Both the position numbers and the translations under genes were made by a program. The notes beneath the pieces were generated by a model that saw only the letters and a program-made list of their open reading frames with translations, was not told the origin of the DNA and searched no databases. 64,000 bases of DNA from Otis tarda. Lineage: Eukaryota; Chordata; Aves; Otidiformes; Otididae. Where the stretch lies: assembly GCA_026413225.1 (NCBI GenBank), contig CM048557.1, positions 15,788,871 through 15,852,870 of the forward strand. Direction: 5' to 3'. This document shows positions 48,719 to 62,600 of the stretch, piece by piece; position 1 is the first letter of the stretch; each line of letters starts with the position of its first letter.

Positions 48719-51700
48719 AATGCATTATTGAAAAAGCCTGTTTTATTACAGTATCTTGCAGAGCTCTATTCTAAGACTAAGTTCAAGATTAAAACTTACT
48801 CTAAATTCATAAAAGTTCACATGCTGACTTGTGCTGGGCTCATCAGGAGGTAGGTTTGTGATTTAGGGCCCTGGAGGAAGAATGCCTCCAGGTATCATTC
48901 ATTAATAAGATTACCAGATTCTGCTGATTTTTGGTTTTTTTCCCCCCCTGTATACAGCTGGTGCTCAAATTCTGATTCTAGTCTTCCCTGGCTGATCTCA
49001 GCCACTTTTATTTTCTGTTGCATATCATTCATTGCTCTCTAGAGGCACTATCTGGAAGAAGCTGTTTGGGGTTAAATTAGGAGTTTCAGTCCACAATATC
49101 AGGAACTTGGCTAAAGGAAGTGAAATAAGTTATTCAACAAGATTAAGGGTCTAATAAAAGCGAAGAGATTCGAGGCTCCGTTTGTTGAGAACTGGGTAAT
49201 TCAAGGAGACATACTGAGGTCCTTGAATACTGCAAGTTTGAACCCACGTTTGGCAGGTTTATATGAATGCATTACTAGTGTTATTTGCTCTGTCTGCATC
49301 CCCTGGAAGTACTTTTTTGGATGACTTCATTGAGTTTCTTCTGCCTTGGGAGAAGAGAGATCTATTTTGAAGTATGCCAGAATCTGTATCTACACTTCGC
49401 TATTTCCAGAATAAAATGAAACAATTTAATATGAACATCCTTTCTACCTCATCCCTTTCCTTTCTTTTCAGCCCTTGCCCTTACAACCCAGCTTCATCCT
49501 GTCAGTGCTAACATCCAAATCTTCTGATTTCCTTTTTTTCCACTTTTATTGCACACACCACTACCCCCTGCCCCATTCAGATCTGCATGTTTCCCTGCAC
49601 TTTTTCAACCCTTCATATGGTCTAACTTTTCAATAAAACACGGAGTATCAGTCTGGAAATAATACTGGAGACACTATATAAGAATTTCCAACCAGAAAAA
49701 AATTAAAGTGTAATTTCCAACGGTCACACAGTGTCTAGGAGGCTGCAGAATCACAGCTGGATTTCAGGCTGCTGTGTACTCTAATGATCTATTTCCTATT
49801 TTTCTGAGAATTGAATATAATTGAATTTGGTGGTCTTAGAGGTCAAAAGCTGCTACTGTTTCGGGAAACTTGACTGAAGTGAGATACAATGCATAGAAAA
49901 GCCTGCTAGTTATGACTTTTTCATCATGTCCTGTACATTTTTTAAAGGAGAAGCACAACCTATAGAAGGTGCGAGGCCAGACAGAAGCAGAGCGTTTGAG
50001 GAGCAATGAATCTGAATTATTAAATCATGGTTAAGAAAGCTCATAAGACGTAATGCAAAATGTGTGATATGCCTTTTAGCATGATTTACCAGCTCTGCTC
50101 AGAACAGCTGAGAATTGAAATCACAAAAGGTTTCACAGTGAGACAGATTAATTTGCAAGACAATTTTGGAGCAGTCTGCCCAATTCTGAGTGATTACACT
50201 CAGATATAGGTTGTGTGACCAAATTGTTCTTCAAGATTGTGCAGTGAGATTCCCGCCTAGCCGTGGCAAGTGCTTGAGAGACCAAAAATCAAAACACTGC
50301 TTCTTATAAGTAGAAGAATGTGTTAATCAGACAATAGGGGAAATATGAAAGACATATTGGAGAGACTAGGCAAATCTGCATCCCAGGAAAATTTCTGATG
50401 CCATTTCAAAGAAACGGCAACACTTTTTCAGATGATGGAGGAACTTCACTATGGAACAGATATGGTATGTTTGTTCAAATTAGGGAAAACAGCTTTCACT
50501 GTTGAACTCTCAAACAGCATGGGAAAAAGCCATCTCAAGAGAACATTATTAATGATTCCAAAACTAACACAATAAGAATAATAGATTCCCTTATTCCTGG
50601 GTAACTCAAGGAGACATGCTGCTGTCCCCAATTGCTGCAAGTTTGAACCCACAAAAATGGTAGACTTCAGACACTTAGGACACTTCTGGGTAGGGTCTAT
50701 TTAAAAGGAATTATAAAGCAAAAAAAAAAGATAGTATATGTAATTAATTACCTAATGTCAGTATCTCTGTGCAGAATAAAAATATTAGTGACATCAACAG
50801 GATTCTTCAATAACCTGAAAAACCAAAAATGGCCATGCACAGCCTGAGCCAGTGTCATGCTGTAGAATAAAGGAACACTATAAAAAAATAGCTTGAACAT
50901 GCAGACAGATTTTTTTTTTAAGTAAGTCTGAGGTCCAAAAATGTTTACAACAAGAAGAGGACAAATTAAAACTATTCAAGTCAAAGAAAGACCAAATATT
51001 GCCTTACTGGGTAGGGAAAGCAAACAAGATAACAAAAAGGTCATTAGTGTAGTCTTTCAGAATGAAAATATGGTGATTTGGGTTTGATACATACCAACCA
51101 GTATGTATTCCATGTTCATCCATTCCAGGGCAAGTAGAAATCAGCTTGATTTATGCCAAGATAAATTTGAAGATAGATAGTACATAGAAAATTTCCCAAA
51201 TTTCATTAGTAGTAAAATAGACTAAGTAGAAACGTCATAGTATTCCCTTCATCACCAATTTCTAAAGGCTGGTCCAGGCAAAACTTCTTTCAGGGAGATT
51301 CTAAGTATACTTATTTGTCTCAGATCAGGAGCTACGAAGAGATGATGTCACAAGATCCCTGCTAGCCTAGATTTCTATGAAAACGGAAGCTGATTCAAAA
51401 TGTTAAGATTTTTTAGAAATAAGTGGGCATCAAAAATTGTCATCAGCTGATATCTACTAAAGAGCACCATTATTGAGTGGCTGTCTAGCTCACAGAAAGA
51501 ATACATGGCAACCACTTGGATTTTAAAATCTCTGTTATTTACGAGAAGAGGAAGGACAATCCCTGATGTAGTTAAGAAAGATAAGCAACTTGCACAGTGG
51601 TACTGCTGATGATAGGCCTAAATATAGAGCACATTCTCGTTCCTGATCTGGAACGTTTTCAGTTGAACCACACAATCCACAGAAGTCAGGAGAGCTAGAC

Positions 51701-53585
51701 ACAAGGAAAGGTGTCAAATGTCACAAGATGTGTACAAAAGTTAGGTAAACCACCTGCAAGATATCACCCATTTCCAGCCTAAGTACTTTCCGGGACAGGA
51801 TTAATACCTGTTGCTTGCAATGCAGAATAAATGTTGAATGGAAAAGGAAGAGTATTGTCCAATAGATTGTGGTTTATCTTTTTATAAGCATTGACATTAA
51901 ACTAAAGATCTTTTGCGTTTTGTGCACAGCGCAATTTATGCTATGGGGAAAGTGATGGCAAATTTTGGGCAAAGTGAGATTGTTCGAGCCTATTTCCCTT
52001 GCAACAGATTGAGACGTTTCCCTAAATTTCCATGGGACTAATGTCAGGCAATAGAATTCTGGGAGTACCGAAGATAAATATAGCTCATAAAGTAAGAAAG
52101 ATTAAATAATGGTACATCTATTGTTGAGGGAATTCCAAATATGGAAAAACAAATTATTCATTTTCCTGGCTCCTGGAAAGAATATAAACAAGTTCAAATT
52201 GTATCCACGGTTCCTTTGAGAAAGATACAGAGCATGGCAGACGTTGTACAAGAATAATTTTCAGGCTCACTGTATCACTGTGCAGTATGATCTGACTGAT
52301 GACTGCACACACGGATCAGCCGAGACTGTAACACTGCTGAACAAGACAGATGGGAAAATGACATTGAGAAGGCAACGCTCGTGCTGCATAACAAATCCAA
52401 ACTTCTTCCAAACCATGCTGAACTCTCCTAGGAGTAAGAAAAAATAGTAATTATCTTTAGTTAAAAGGTTTTCTTTTCCAAAACGCTGTCAGAATTTAAA
52501 CGGTGTTCATACTGAAAGTACCTTTTGTGCAATCCAGAAAATATGTTCAAAACAATTCTATTTTCCATACAAATCTCCTTCATTTTTAAAGACATCCTAC
52601 TGATGTACATTTTAGATGCTAATATTTGAATATATCCAATTACCTCTCTCGCCTGAATATCCTATTGCCCCAAAGATTTATATTTCAGGAATCAAGTTAA
52701 GCTTGTCCCCTGAAATGCACAAAAAAGCATGCAAAAGCAAAATGAGTGAATACATTTCCTAATGATTATGTCAATTTACAATTTTCTGTCACACAAGCTT
52801 TTATGATTACTATATTTAACCCAGTCCTATTGCTGCTTCTCTTCATTTTCTGTCTTTTGCATTTCACAAAGTCCCAATAATTTACACACATAACATCTAG
52901 AATCCTTGCACTAAGATATATTGGGTTATCAATAATTAAATAAAAAATAGTCATAATTTTGTCATTACACATGTCTTAGCATTCCAAACACAAGTGGCAA
53001 TAGTTAAATGGCTGCACAGTGTTCGTTATTTGTAGAAAGGAAGAATACAAAAGAACAATTATGTGCCCAAGTCACTTACAGGATCATTTCCAGCAATTTA
53101 ACTAGGATTTTTATAATGAACAGTTGAGGGTCTTTTTCTTACTTTTTTGGCAAAGGGCACTTTAGGTCTGGCAGTACTGAGAAACCTTCACTTCTTCAAC
53201 ATTTATGTACCTATGACTATCAACATTTTGTTTGTTTTAAAGCAGACGGTTGAAGTCAGTTCCATGTTTATGAACACAAATTGGCTCACGGTCGTCGCAC
53301 AGCCATGGGCACCTGAGTATGGAGAGGAGACTCTTTTCTAAGAAATGGGACAAATGGAAAGATGGACATCTCTGCCCTTTAAGACTAAGAGCTTTAAAAT
53401 TTAAAACCAAGCTGTTGAATTCTCTGAGGTTTCCTCACTGATTAGGCACTTTACTCTTTTCCTCAACATGAGATACCTCACTTCTGTATTCCCATCAAAG
53501 CTTTTTTCCCCAGTTTTGAGTCCATAATAGCCCATGACTAGTATTATCCTTTTCCAGCACCTCTGGCAACTGCCATTACTGTATT

Positions 53586-53620
<35 letters not shown>

Positions 53621-56600
53621 CTACACAACTACATACAGCTCTCAGGGCAAGCAGAATGTCACGTATTCCCAGTAATTTTCACTAAGATATTTTTTCTAAA
53701 GAAATTAAAGACCCCCTGAATTGACTATCCAGGCTCCTTTCTGAAGTTGGTTCCCTATTTGCTTTGCAAGACCCAAAACTTCACCCCGGAGTCCCCTTAA
53801 TAACAATCCTCTCACAAAAACTCCAAACAAGATTCAGTTTTAGCATCTTCTAACGTCTTTCCAGAGATGTTATTTTCTCAGTAGGCTTATAACTCACCAA
53901 GGTCTCAGCCCTCTTCTTAAATAAGCTTTTGCCAGGCAGAGCAATGTCTTCCCACTGTGGTCTCCCAGTTTCAAAGGCACCTTTGCAGGAGAATCTAGGA
54001 TTTTGTTTATCTGCTTGTCCTCAGAGAACATAACTGAGGGTTAACCAGGCTCCTTGATTTTTCTGGTAACATGAAGCGTACATACCTCGTCACAGGTTTT
54101 ACAATATCCTACTTCTTTCCTGTTTCTTCCTGCTTTCTGTTACAGCCCTAGCAAGTGTGCCCTCTTGCCAATCCTCCACATCTTTTTTTTTCTCTTCCTA
54201 TGCTGGACTCAGGTCCTTCCTTGGTTTTCCAGGCTCCCACTACACATCTGTATCCCATCCACTCCTGGCTTCAATGGTTTGCAACAGCAATCAGGCTGTT
54301 TCTAAAGACAATGTGATAAAGCATCTGTATGTGAGCATGACACAGCCAGTAGCTATAGTAACAGAAAAGCATACTTTAAACAAAAATGAAACAAAAAAAA
54401 CCCTCTGAGAGATGTATCTTATATTTTCCCCCATCTCCAAATATTGCAGGATTCCATAAATATCCTCCTGCATATCATCACCTAATTGTATCTCCCTCTA
54501 GCCCAAAACAGAGTGAGACAGAAATAAAACTTTTGCCTGATTTAAGAAGGAAAATAAATAAATAATCACACACCACAAAACTAGGCAGAAAAGATCAGCT
54601 CTTTCCCGGAAGAAGAAAAAATAAATCTGTAAATTGCAAATCCGGGATAGGCGAAATTGTCACTATCTGAGTTCTGCCTTAATTTCTGATGCAAGTTCAG
54701 CCACAGGACCCTTGCAGGCTGTGAAATTAATTTCCACTGTTCCCTTTTTATTGTCTTATTCTCTTAGTAAACTTCCCTTCCTGCAATAAACCATCAGCAC
54801 AACCAGTGCCTCTCAGTTTGCAAGTCAGTTCAATCTCGGATGTAACAGGGCTGACTAGTTACTCTTATTCCTCCAAAAGATGGATGAGATGCAGATGCAT
54901 GGCTATTACTTTTGGGTTACAAATTGGTCTTCAGGGCAGCACCGCCCAAAGGCTTCACCCAGGACTGAGACTGGCATCACTGCCTGGCTGCACAGTCCTC
55001 CACCTGCAATTCCCAGATCCCAGGGGTGCAGGTGGATTCCCAGGGCCACAGCACTCAGCATGGGAGCCAGCCCTGGGGATGAGAATTACAACTGAGCCTC
55101 CTCAGCATGACCAGCTCCTGTAATGCAGCTCCCCACCTCAGGCTGCTCCTTGGGAGTTACCAGGGTGCAGATCCCCAGGGAGTCCCGGGAGGAGTTTGGA
55201 AGGTTTAGCAAGGGTTTGAAAGAGGACATTTTCTCCAGGGCAGTCCTGTGCTGTCTGAAGTTATATTGAGATCCCGAAGCAGTAAGGCCACGCGCCGCTG
55301 CTTGCGACCCAGCTCTCTGTTGCACAAACCTGGAGAGGGATTTCTAGTGATTCAAAACAGCATAGGTAACTTTTAAAGCACAGATACAAAAAGAAGAGTG
55401 TTCTGCAAGTTCTTGAGAAGAGCTCTTGAATCTGACGGGACTGAGTCAAGGTATTAAAGAAAAGGTGCTTTTTCTAACCCTCCTATATTCTTCATTCCTC
55501 TAGAGCCTGTGTAGGTCGACTTTCACAGAAAAGACCAGAATAGACTCTGTGCCTCAGATTATGTTACCATTGAACAGGTCAGCAGGGTGCAAAACACTGT
55601 TCAGTAATTTAATGCACTTACACATGTCATACCTTTTCACTCCCGCTTTTGAAAATATGCATGTTGAAACAGATAAACAATACAGACTCAATTCCCTCAA
55701 AAAGATGTCTAGTGAACTTCATTATTTTATATAAATTAAAAGAAATGAAACATTCTTCTTCATTTACTGCAGCATTACATTTCAATAAATTATTCTTTTT
55801 TATTTTATATTCCCTTTCCTGAGGGACTAATACTCTTCCGTGTATCTCTTAAGTATAATACAAATTTGCTCCTGTTTACAATAAAACCCACATGCAACAA
55901 ATTTCCTATTAATCAGTGAGATAAGTTACCATGCAATTAAGGAGAGAGAATTATGTATTTCAGCAAATTATATCCTGTATTTATCAAACGAGAATATTGT
56001 TATGCTTGATTCAGTTTTAAACGTCAACATCTCTCCATTGTTACTGGCTAATGGTTAAAACTCTCTAAGGTTGTTATAAAACACTGTTATAAATAACTTT
56101 TATTATTTTGATAACTAATGAATGTGATCTCTACAAATGATGACTTATATCCTACTTCTTAATTACAGAATCCTCTGAAATCTAATTTAAATATTAACTA
56201 AGCAGATTAAATACAAAAAAAGAACAAAAGCAAGGCAGTTTGCAAAAGGATAAATTTAAGTTTTTTGCTCAGCACTCTATAGTTTTTCCACAGACTGTTT
56301 TGTAAAGTATCATCTTTCTCAATATCTTATTAGATCACTGTAATCTGGATTTACATATTGATTCATTTAGCTTCAATGTCAATCATAACATGAAAATTTA
56401 ATAAAAACAACTCTAATTGTTCTTCAGAGACTTAGTAATAATTGTTCCTGTATCATCTCAGTCAAGGAGATGTCTTTCACATGTTCTGTTTTTCAAGCAT
56501 AACAATTGCACATTTATTTTGGGCACTGCATACTTCTCAAATCAGTGTTTCATTCACTGAGATGTTGATGGCTGCCTTAACAACATATTACACAGGGGTT

Positions 56601-59600
56601 ACACTTGGTAAAATTGGAACTGTATTCTGTCAACAATAATTATGTGCATTTTTTGCTCATTTCCTGCTATAGCTGTCCCATGGCAACAGTGTAAAAGCTG
56701 GACTCTTTTTTTTAAATACTTAAATGACTCCTTAGATGACATGTTTCTGGCTCAGATTTGGCAAAGGCATGGTGAGAACAAAGACTTTTTTGAGAAACTA
56801 TCACAACTACTTCCATTATATGCAAATCTGTAGGGAATGTGCTAATTCCCAAGTGGAGGGCGCAGCTTTGCTGAAGCAGTGGTGGCCTGAGGCATTTCCA
56901 GAGATTGATAACAAGCTAGCATTTTCACTTTGGGCCAGTCTCTCCACTTTCTGGTGAATGTCCCAAGAAATGCCTCAACTGAAAGTCATTATTCCAATTA
57001 ACCCTGCATTCGGGGTTGTTGCTGCTCAGGCAAATCAGATGAAATCATGTTAAAAATTGCATGTTTTATCAGCGTTACCTCCTTCTGGAAACAGCTGATG
57101 GTATTGGTGATGATATTGTTTCCAGACTCCTGGAAAGAGTTAAAGTTTGGTACATGGGAAGTCAGCTTTGTCATTTTCCGTTGTAGCTCTTTTGAGATTA
57201 TTTACTTTTCTAAGATTATTTTGTTGCTTGTGAATCAAGATGAAGAACAACAGGTATTGTACATACCTGCAGTTACGTAAAGCAGTTACAAGATGAGTTA
57301 GGATATTGCACGTTTCTACCCTTGGCTCTGTGAACATCTGCCTTCCGAAGTAATAAGACCTGATGGCAGGATCAAGTGCACCTACAACTCCAGCCATTCG
57401 AATATTAGCTTTACTGAGAAAATTAGTAAAAATGATACCATTATGGCTATTTTTTTCTTAATATGAGCACCCCAACTAAACTTGTTTCATTTAAGCTGAT
57501 ACTAATGTAATGAGAAACATCCGGAGATTGAGAAAGTGGGTCAGATTCAGGCTGGATTTTTAGAAGAAACCATTTAATAACCCACAATATGTCCCTGGAA
57601 GCATCCTTTCTTTTGGTTTTAACATTCAAGAGGGATTTTAAGAACAAAATGTAGCACTAGCCAAGTGTAAGATATATAGATATATGTGAGATATATGTAT
57701 TTTAGACTTGTCTATAATAGAATTCAGTGCACAACTACATTGCACTAGAGAAAAGAAAAACAACTCAAAGTAGTAAGGGGACATAATGACAAGCTGTATA
57801 TCGGTGTGTTGATAAAGCCCAATGTGCCTGGAATGTCTAGAGTGGCTCTTACGCTAGCCACATATCAATTGTCTTTTGTATTGTCACATGGATGTAAAGG
57901 AAGCCATGAGTGTTTGCTATCAGCATCTGATTAACCACTGAATGCTAACCATAGTTTTGGAACAAAGAACAATTTTATTTGATGCCAACCATTGTCTGTA
58001 GCAGTGAAACGGCACAGTTTCCATGAGAGGAGGATGAATTTGAATTCTGATAAGACATAGAGATGAAATGTTAACTTAAGCCAAATGAATATTCATATAG
58101 GAAAGTGAAAATAGGTGTCAAGGACTTGCTGCACTTAAGTCCTTGGTTACATGAAAACTGTTCACCCTTCAACAAAACAACATGGTTTCTAATGATTACT
58201 TTCCCCATATAATTTATTCATCTATTCCAGAGCAGTGTTTCAGAGCTTAATGAGTATTTGTAAAGCTCTGGCTGAAATGCACTCTCTAAATGCAAAACGT
58301 TATACCATTTACAATGAATGAAGTAGTGTAGATGACTGGTTCAAAACAGCCACTAAAGCTCATCAACATGTGCATTTGAAGGGCGTATTACTTCACCAGC
58401 TAGGAAAGCCCTCTGTTAACGTCCTGGCCAGTTGAAAGCCTCATTGTGCTTCCTTCCCATTGAATCCACTCTGAAGTGCAGAGCAAAAGGAAAGTCACGT
58501 AACTTTGTCTCTTCTGTTACTTTCACCCCATTTCACCCTTATTTTCCCCATATAGGGCAATTGTGTATCACGTCTCAAAGAACTTTTTAGAGAATAAATA
58601 AACAACATTAAGTAGTAATAGTGCTGCCTTTGGAATCAGCTTTTCTTAGTTTCTAAAAAATGATAGCTGTCTGACTGACAGCTCCAAATCTCTTCTCTGT
58701 GTCCTGTGAGTTCAAGCACTTTTATCACTGTAACTAACATCAAGGAGAGAGTCCTGGAACACCAGGAGAGTTGAGCTCTTTCAGCCCATCTCTACCATCT
58801 TGGCACCCTACTGAAGTCCACTGTTGTTCCTTGCCTGGCCGTGTTTCTCCTTGGAGGATCAGCTTTGTGAAACATAGATTTCTGAAAGTGTACGACATGC
58901 AACGGACTTCTATCAGCAGAAGTGGCAAACAAGATGATCTCATGTTTCCATGTGCTATCTGCTTGATGATGTGTTCTCCTGCCCATTGTTGCAATACCGT
59001 TGCGTCTGTTAGAAATACTTTGTGCCTTTTTAACTAGTTAAATGTGTATTTGAAAAAATGAGATTTCCAAAATGGTAATTTTCTTAAACTCTATTTTTTT
59101 TTCATTCTTTGTACACTATGATAGTTGCATAATCACTAATGATAAAAACGGATATAACACAAGTGCTGGTGAATAATAGTTCCACTAATTCTAGAGGAAA
59201 TCCAAGACTTTATAAGACCAGGTTTTAGGAGGAAAAGAGAAACATCAGTTACACCATAACCACTATGAAATTAGGTAGTCCTTCTTCCCATGCTAACTGT
59301 TGCCCAGACACTTTATTTCTACATTATGGGTATCTTTGCTGTGCACAATAAATGAGAAGTCAGGAAAGCCAAAACCTTGGCTTTTATCATCTCACACCTT
59401 TCTGCCCATTAGTACATCCCACACCTGTAGATGGTGGCTGTTACCACAGTGAGTCTTACTTTCCTCACACATGGCTTCTACTGCATCCTGGGACATGAGA
59501 GAGGGTACAGTTTATATTCTGTGCATCAATGCCAATGTCCTAATAAAAAATAGAGCTGTCGATGGTTCACGGCAGCCTCATGGACAGATAAAGATACAAA

Positions 59601-62600
59601 TTATCGTTATATTCTTTTTATTAAAGAGACAACTTCGAAGTTAAATGTCATTTTTCCTCATTAGGCAGTCATAGTACCTAGTTTGGCTAAAATATAATCT
59701 AATAATCAGGGGTTGGTGTGGAGACTGCATTCTGTTGGGAAGGAAAAATAGAAAATAGCAAAAAAAATTGCCCAGGAGAAACATGACTGGAATTCAAGAT
59801 TATACCAATTTCCTTAGCAGTACTGTATATGCGGATAATATTTATAGAAACTGGTATCTCTCAGAAAGAGGCATTAAGTTAATTAAAATGTGTTGTAGCC
59901 TAAGATTTTATTTTATTAATTCCTGTTTGCAAGAAGGTCATGTCTAATGATTTCCTCTTGCAGTTACTGTTTTTTGCAATTGGACCGCTAAAGATTTTTA
60001 TTCTTGTTCTACTTGTGAAGGTGTTCAGATTCTTGCAAACACAAGTGCCAATTCCCCGATCTTTCAGTGTTTTTTTTAAAGTTTTTGCCCCAGTGAGATT
60101 CTCTTTTTCTCAAGAGAAAACAGCTGCATATACAGCATCAGGAATTGTAATTAATTTTGCATCAGTCCAGAATAAAAGCCATGCATCCAGATAACCAGTA
60201 TACTCCAGCATTCCAAATACCCAGGATAAATTACTGTACCAACCCAACACTGCTCTCAGTTGCATCATTGTGCTTTACCACAGCTGTGACAAATACACAA
60301 TTCCTTCTGAATACTTAATGTTGCATCACACCATAAATGCATACTGAAATAAGTATAACATTTTACAGAAAATCATGTATTTGAAGTATTCTAGACGAAT
60401 AAGATGTGAATTTAAAAATAACTGCCACCTTCCCTTCAATTCCTTGGTGAGTGGAAACATCCTGACCATTGTCAAGAAAGTGTATTAAAATCTCATCTTT
60501 TAAAACATTTTGGAAGCATGCAGAAACTCTGTGGAGAACGTCAGAGCGGTTAGGTGGACAGGCAGAGACATAAAGGCATGCGATCAATTTATCTGTTTAA
60601 ATAAAAGACAATGGTTTGTCATGAATCCGTTCAGAATACATCTATGTCTAATATTACTAGTAGCAGCAGCACAGAAGCACAGCACATTCCACCCTTCTTA
60701 GCAATATTAATAAGTCTCAAACTCTTCTAAGTAATATTAATTAATCACATTACTGACCTGGGTTCACAGAGGGATCGAACCGAAGGGAGTTAACCAATTA
60801 AACACAAGTGGAAAAAAAAAAAAGCCCAACTTTGCCTGATGTTCTTTTCATCCTGACTTAAACAAGCCAATATGTAGTTTATCTCATCTGCTGTATAGAC
60901 AGCATGATTAGTCTTTCTAAATTTGCTGTTAGGACAACCAAAGTTACAGCCAGTCCTGGAGACGCTGAAGTGCATGCTTACCTTTACCTAGATTCACAGC
61001 CTTTGAAGTCAAAGAGGATGCTCACCCAGGTAATGCAAGGTATGCATACAGATGCCTCCAGCATCAGGGTCTCACAGCCTCCATTGTCTCCCAGCATATT
61101 AAAGGACTCTATGACTTATTTCTGTGCTCCTACAAGAAAGTTGGTACTATGCATCTCCCATAATATTTGGCCATAGCTGGCAGAGGTATCAGGTGCATGA
61201 GGGAGGAATTTTGGAACTTCACGCCTATTTTGCACACCTTAAAGATTAGTCAGTTAAACTCCTCTGTGTATTTTGGGCACCCCTAGCACCTACGGTCACT
61301 GAAAACTTCTTGTGGTACCAGCATGTGCTGTGGTTCTGTGTCCAGGGTTCGTTCCTGTGGGTGCTTTTAAAGGTGCAGCCTCCTCAAATTCAGACACAAG
61401 CTTAGTTGTCCCTAGCAATGAATGCAATATAAGTTGGCACAACAAGTGCAAATATTTGTGATCACATCTCGCAAGGGGTGCCTCATGACCTGAGAGCAAA
61501 GAGCAGGTACATAGTGAAAAGCGAGGAAAGTGCTTTCAGACAGGTAAGAGAAGAGGGAGCAGAATAAGAAATGCAGCTCCTCCCTAACGCAAGGGGGATT
61601 CAGGCTGATTTTCAATATTGTTTGAATTTTCCTAGTTTTACGTGTCCTGAATTTGTTCTACAGTTTGACAATCCTCTCGTTTTGCCATTTGCCTAAGCAG
61701 GAATGTCATTGCTAGCACCTGCTTTTGAGCCCATGCAGTGAAGTCTCTCAGTAAAAGTAGCTGTCATCTACAGAGGCAGCAAATCAATGCCAGAAAACTT
61801 GTTGATCAACTTCCTGCTTTCCCATTGCCTGAAGCAATGAGCTCTGAAAGGCTCAAGGAACAAGAAAAATCAGATCCATACCAAAGGTCACAATGTTTTC
61901 TAGAAAATTTTAAGCTTAAGCATCTACTAAGGCTTTGTTCACGTAAAGAAATATCAATGTAACTAAATTTGTTTAGCAACTTATCTGGTGAAGTGCTATC
62001 CTCCTCCTGTGGGGGCATGTCAGATTATTTAAGACAGTGTAAAAAAAAACCCAGATGTATTGTTTTTACCAAGAGCAAAGGCACGTGACTGAGGAGGATC
62101 TGGTTACAACAGCAATGCAATCTATGAATCTATGAGGCGAGCTAAGGGCACAATCACAGCTTGTTACCAGTCCCATTTGGTCCATGTGCCCATGCCAGCA
62201 GCATAGTAATGGGGAAAAGGTTTGTGGGGCTAAACAGCATCTCCACTTTACCTGCAAGTGAAAAAATTGCTGTTCTTTCCCCAGGTCCCTTGTGTGGCAT
62301 TTCTCTGACCTTGCAGGTGACCTCAGCCACGCAATCATTTCTCTCTCTTTCCACCTGCCAGTGACTAAATTCTCTCCTCCCTTATGCCCTTTGTTCCCAC
62401 AACTGACCTGAGGTGAATCCTGCCTTCAGACTTGACCATACCTTAAAGCAGTTTCCAAAAACCATGCAGTTGCAAAATGCTATTGTTACCTGCAGATAAA
62501 GCTGTCTATTCTACAAAGCTGCAATGATACAGTATGTCAGCTAAGAATGTGAAAAAAAACCCAGACCTTATCTTATATGGCTACCCTGGAAAAATGACAG

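Noticed and set aside
54480..55340. Possible solo LTR
   Set aside because: No TG...CA termini with target-site duplication could be placed, and no known bird LTR was recognised; listed only as a GC-rich patch.
60765..60785. Sequence like a tRNA B box on the minus strand (ggatcgaacc)
   Set aside because: It has one mismatch to the B-box consensus, and no A box or cloverleaf was visible nearby. Chance or a faint SINE remnant is more likely.
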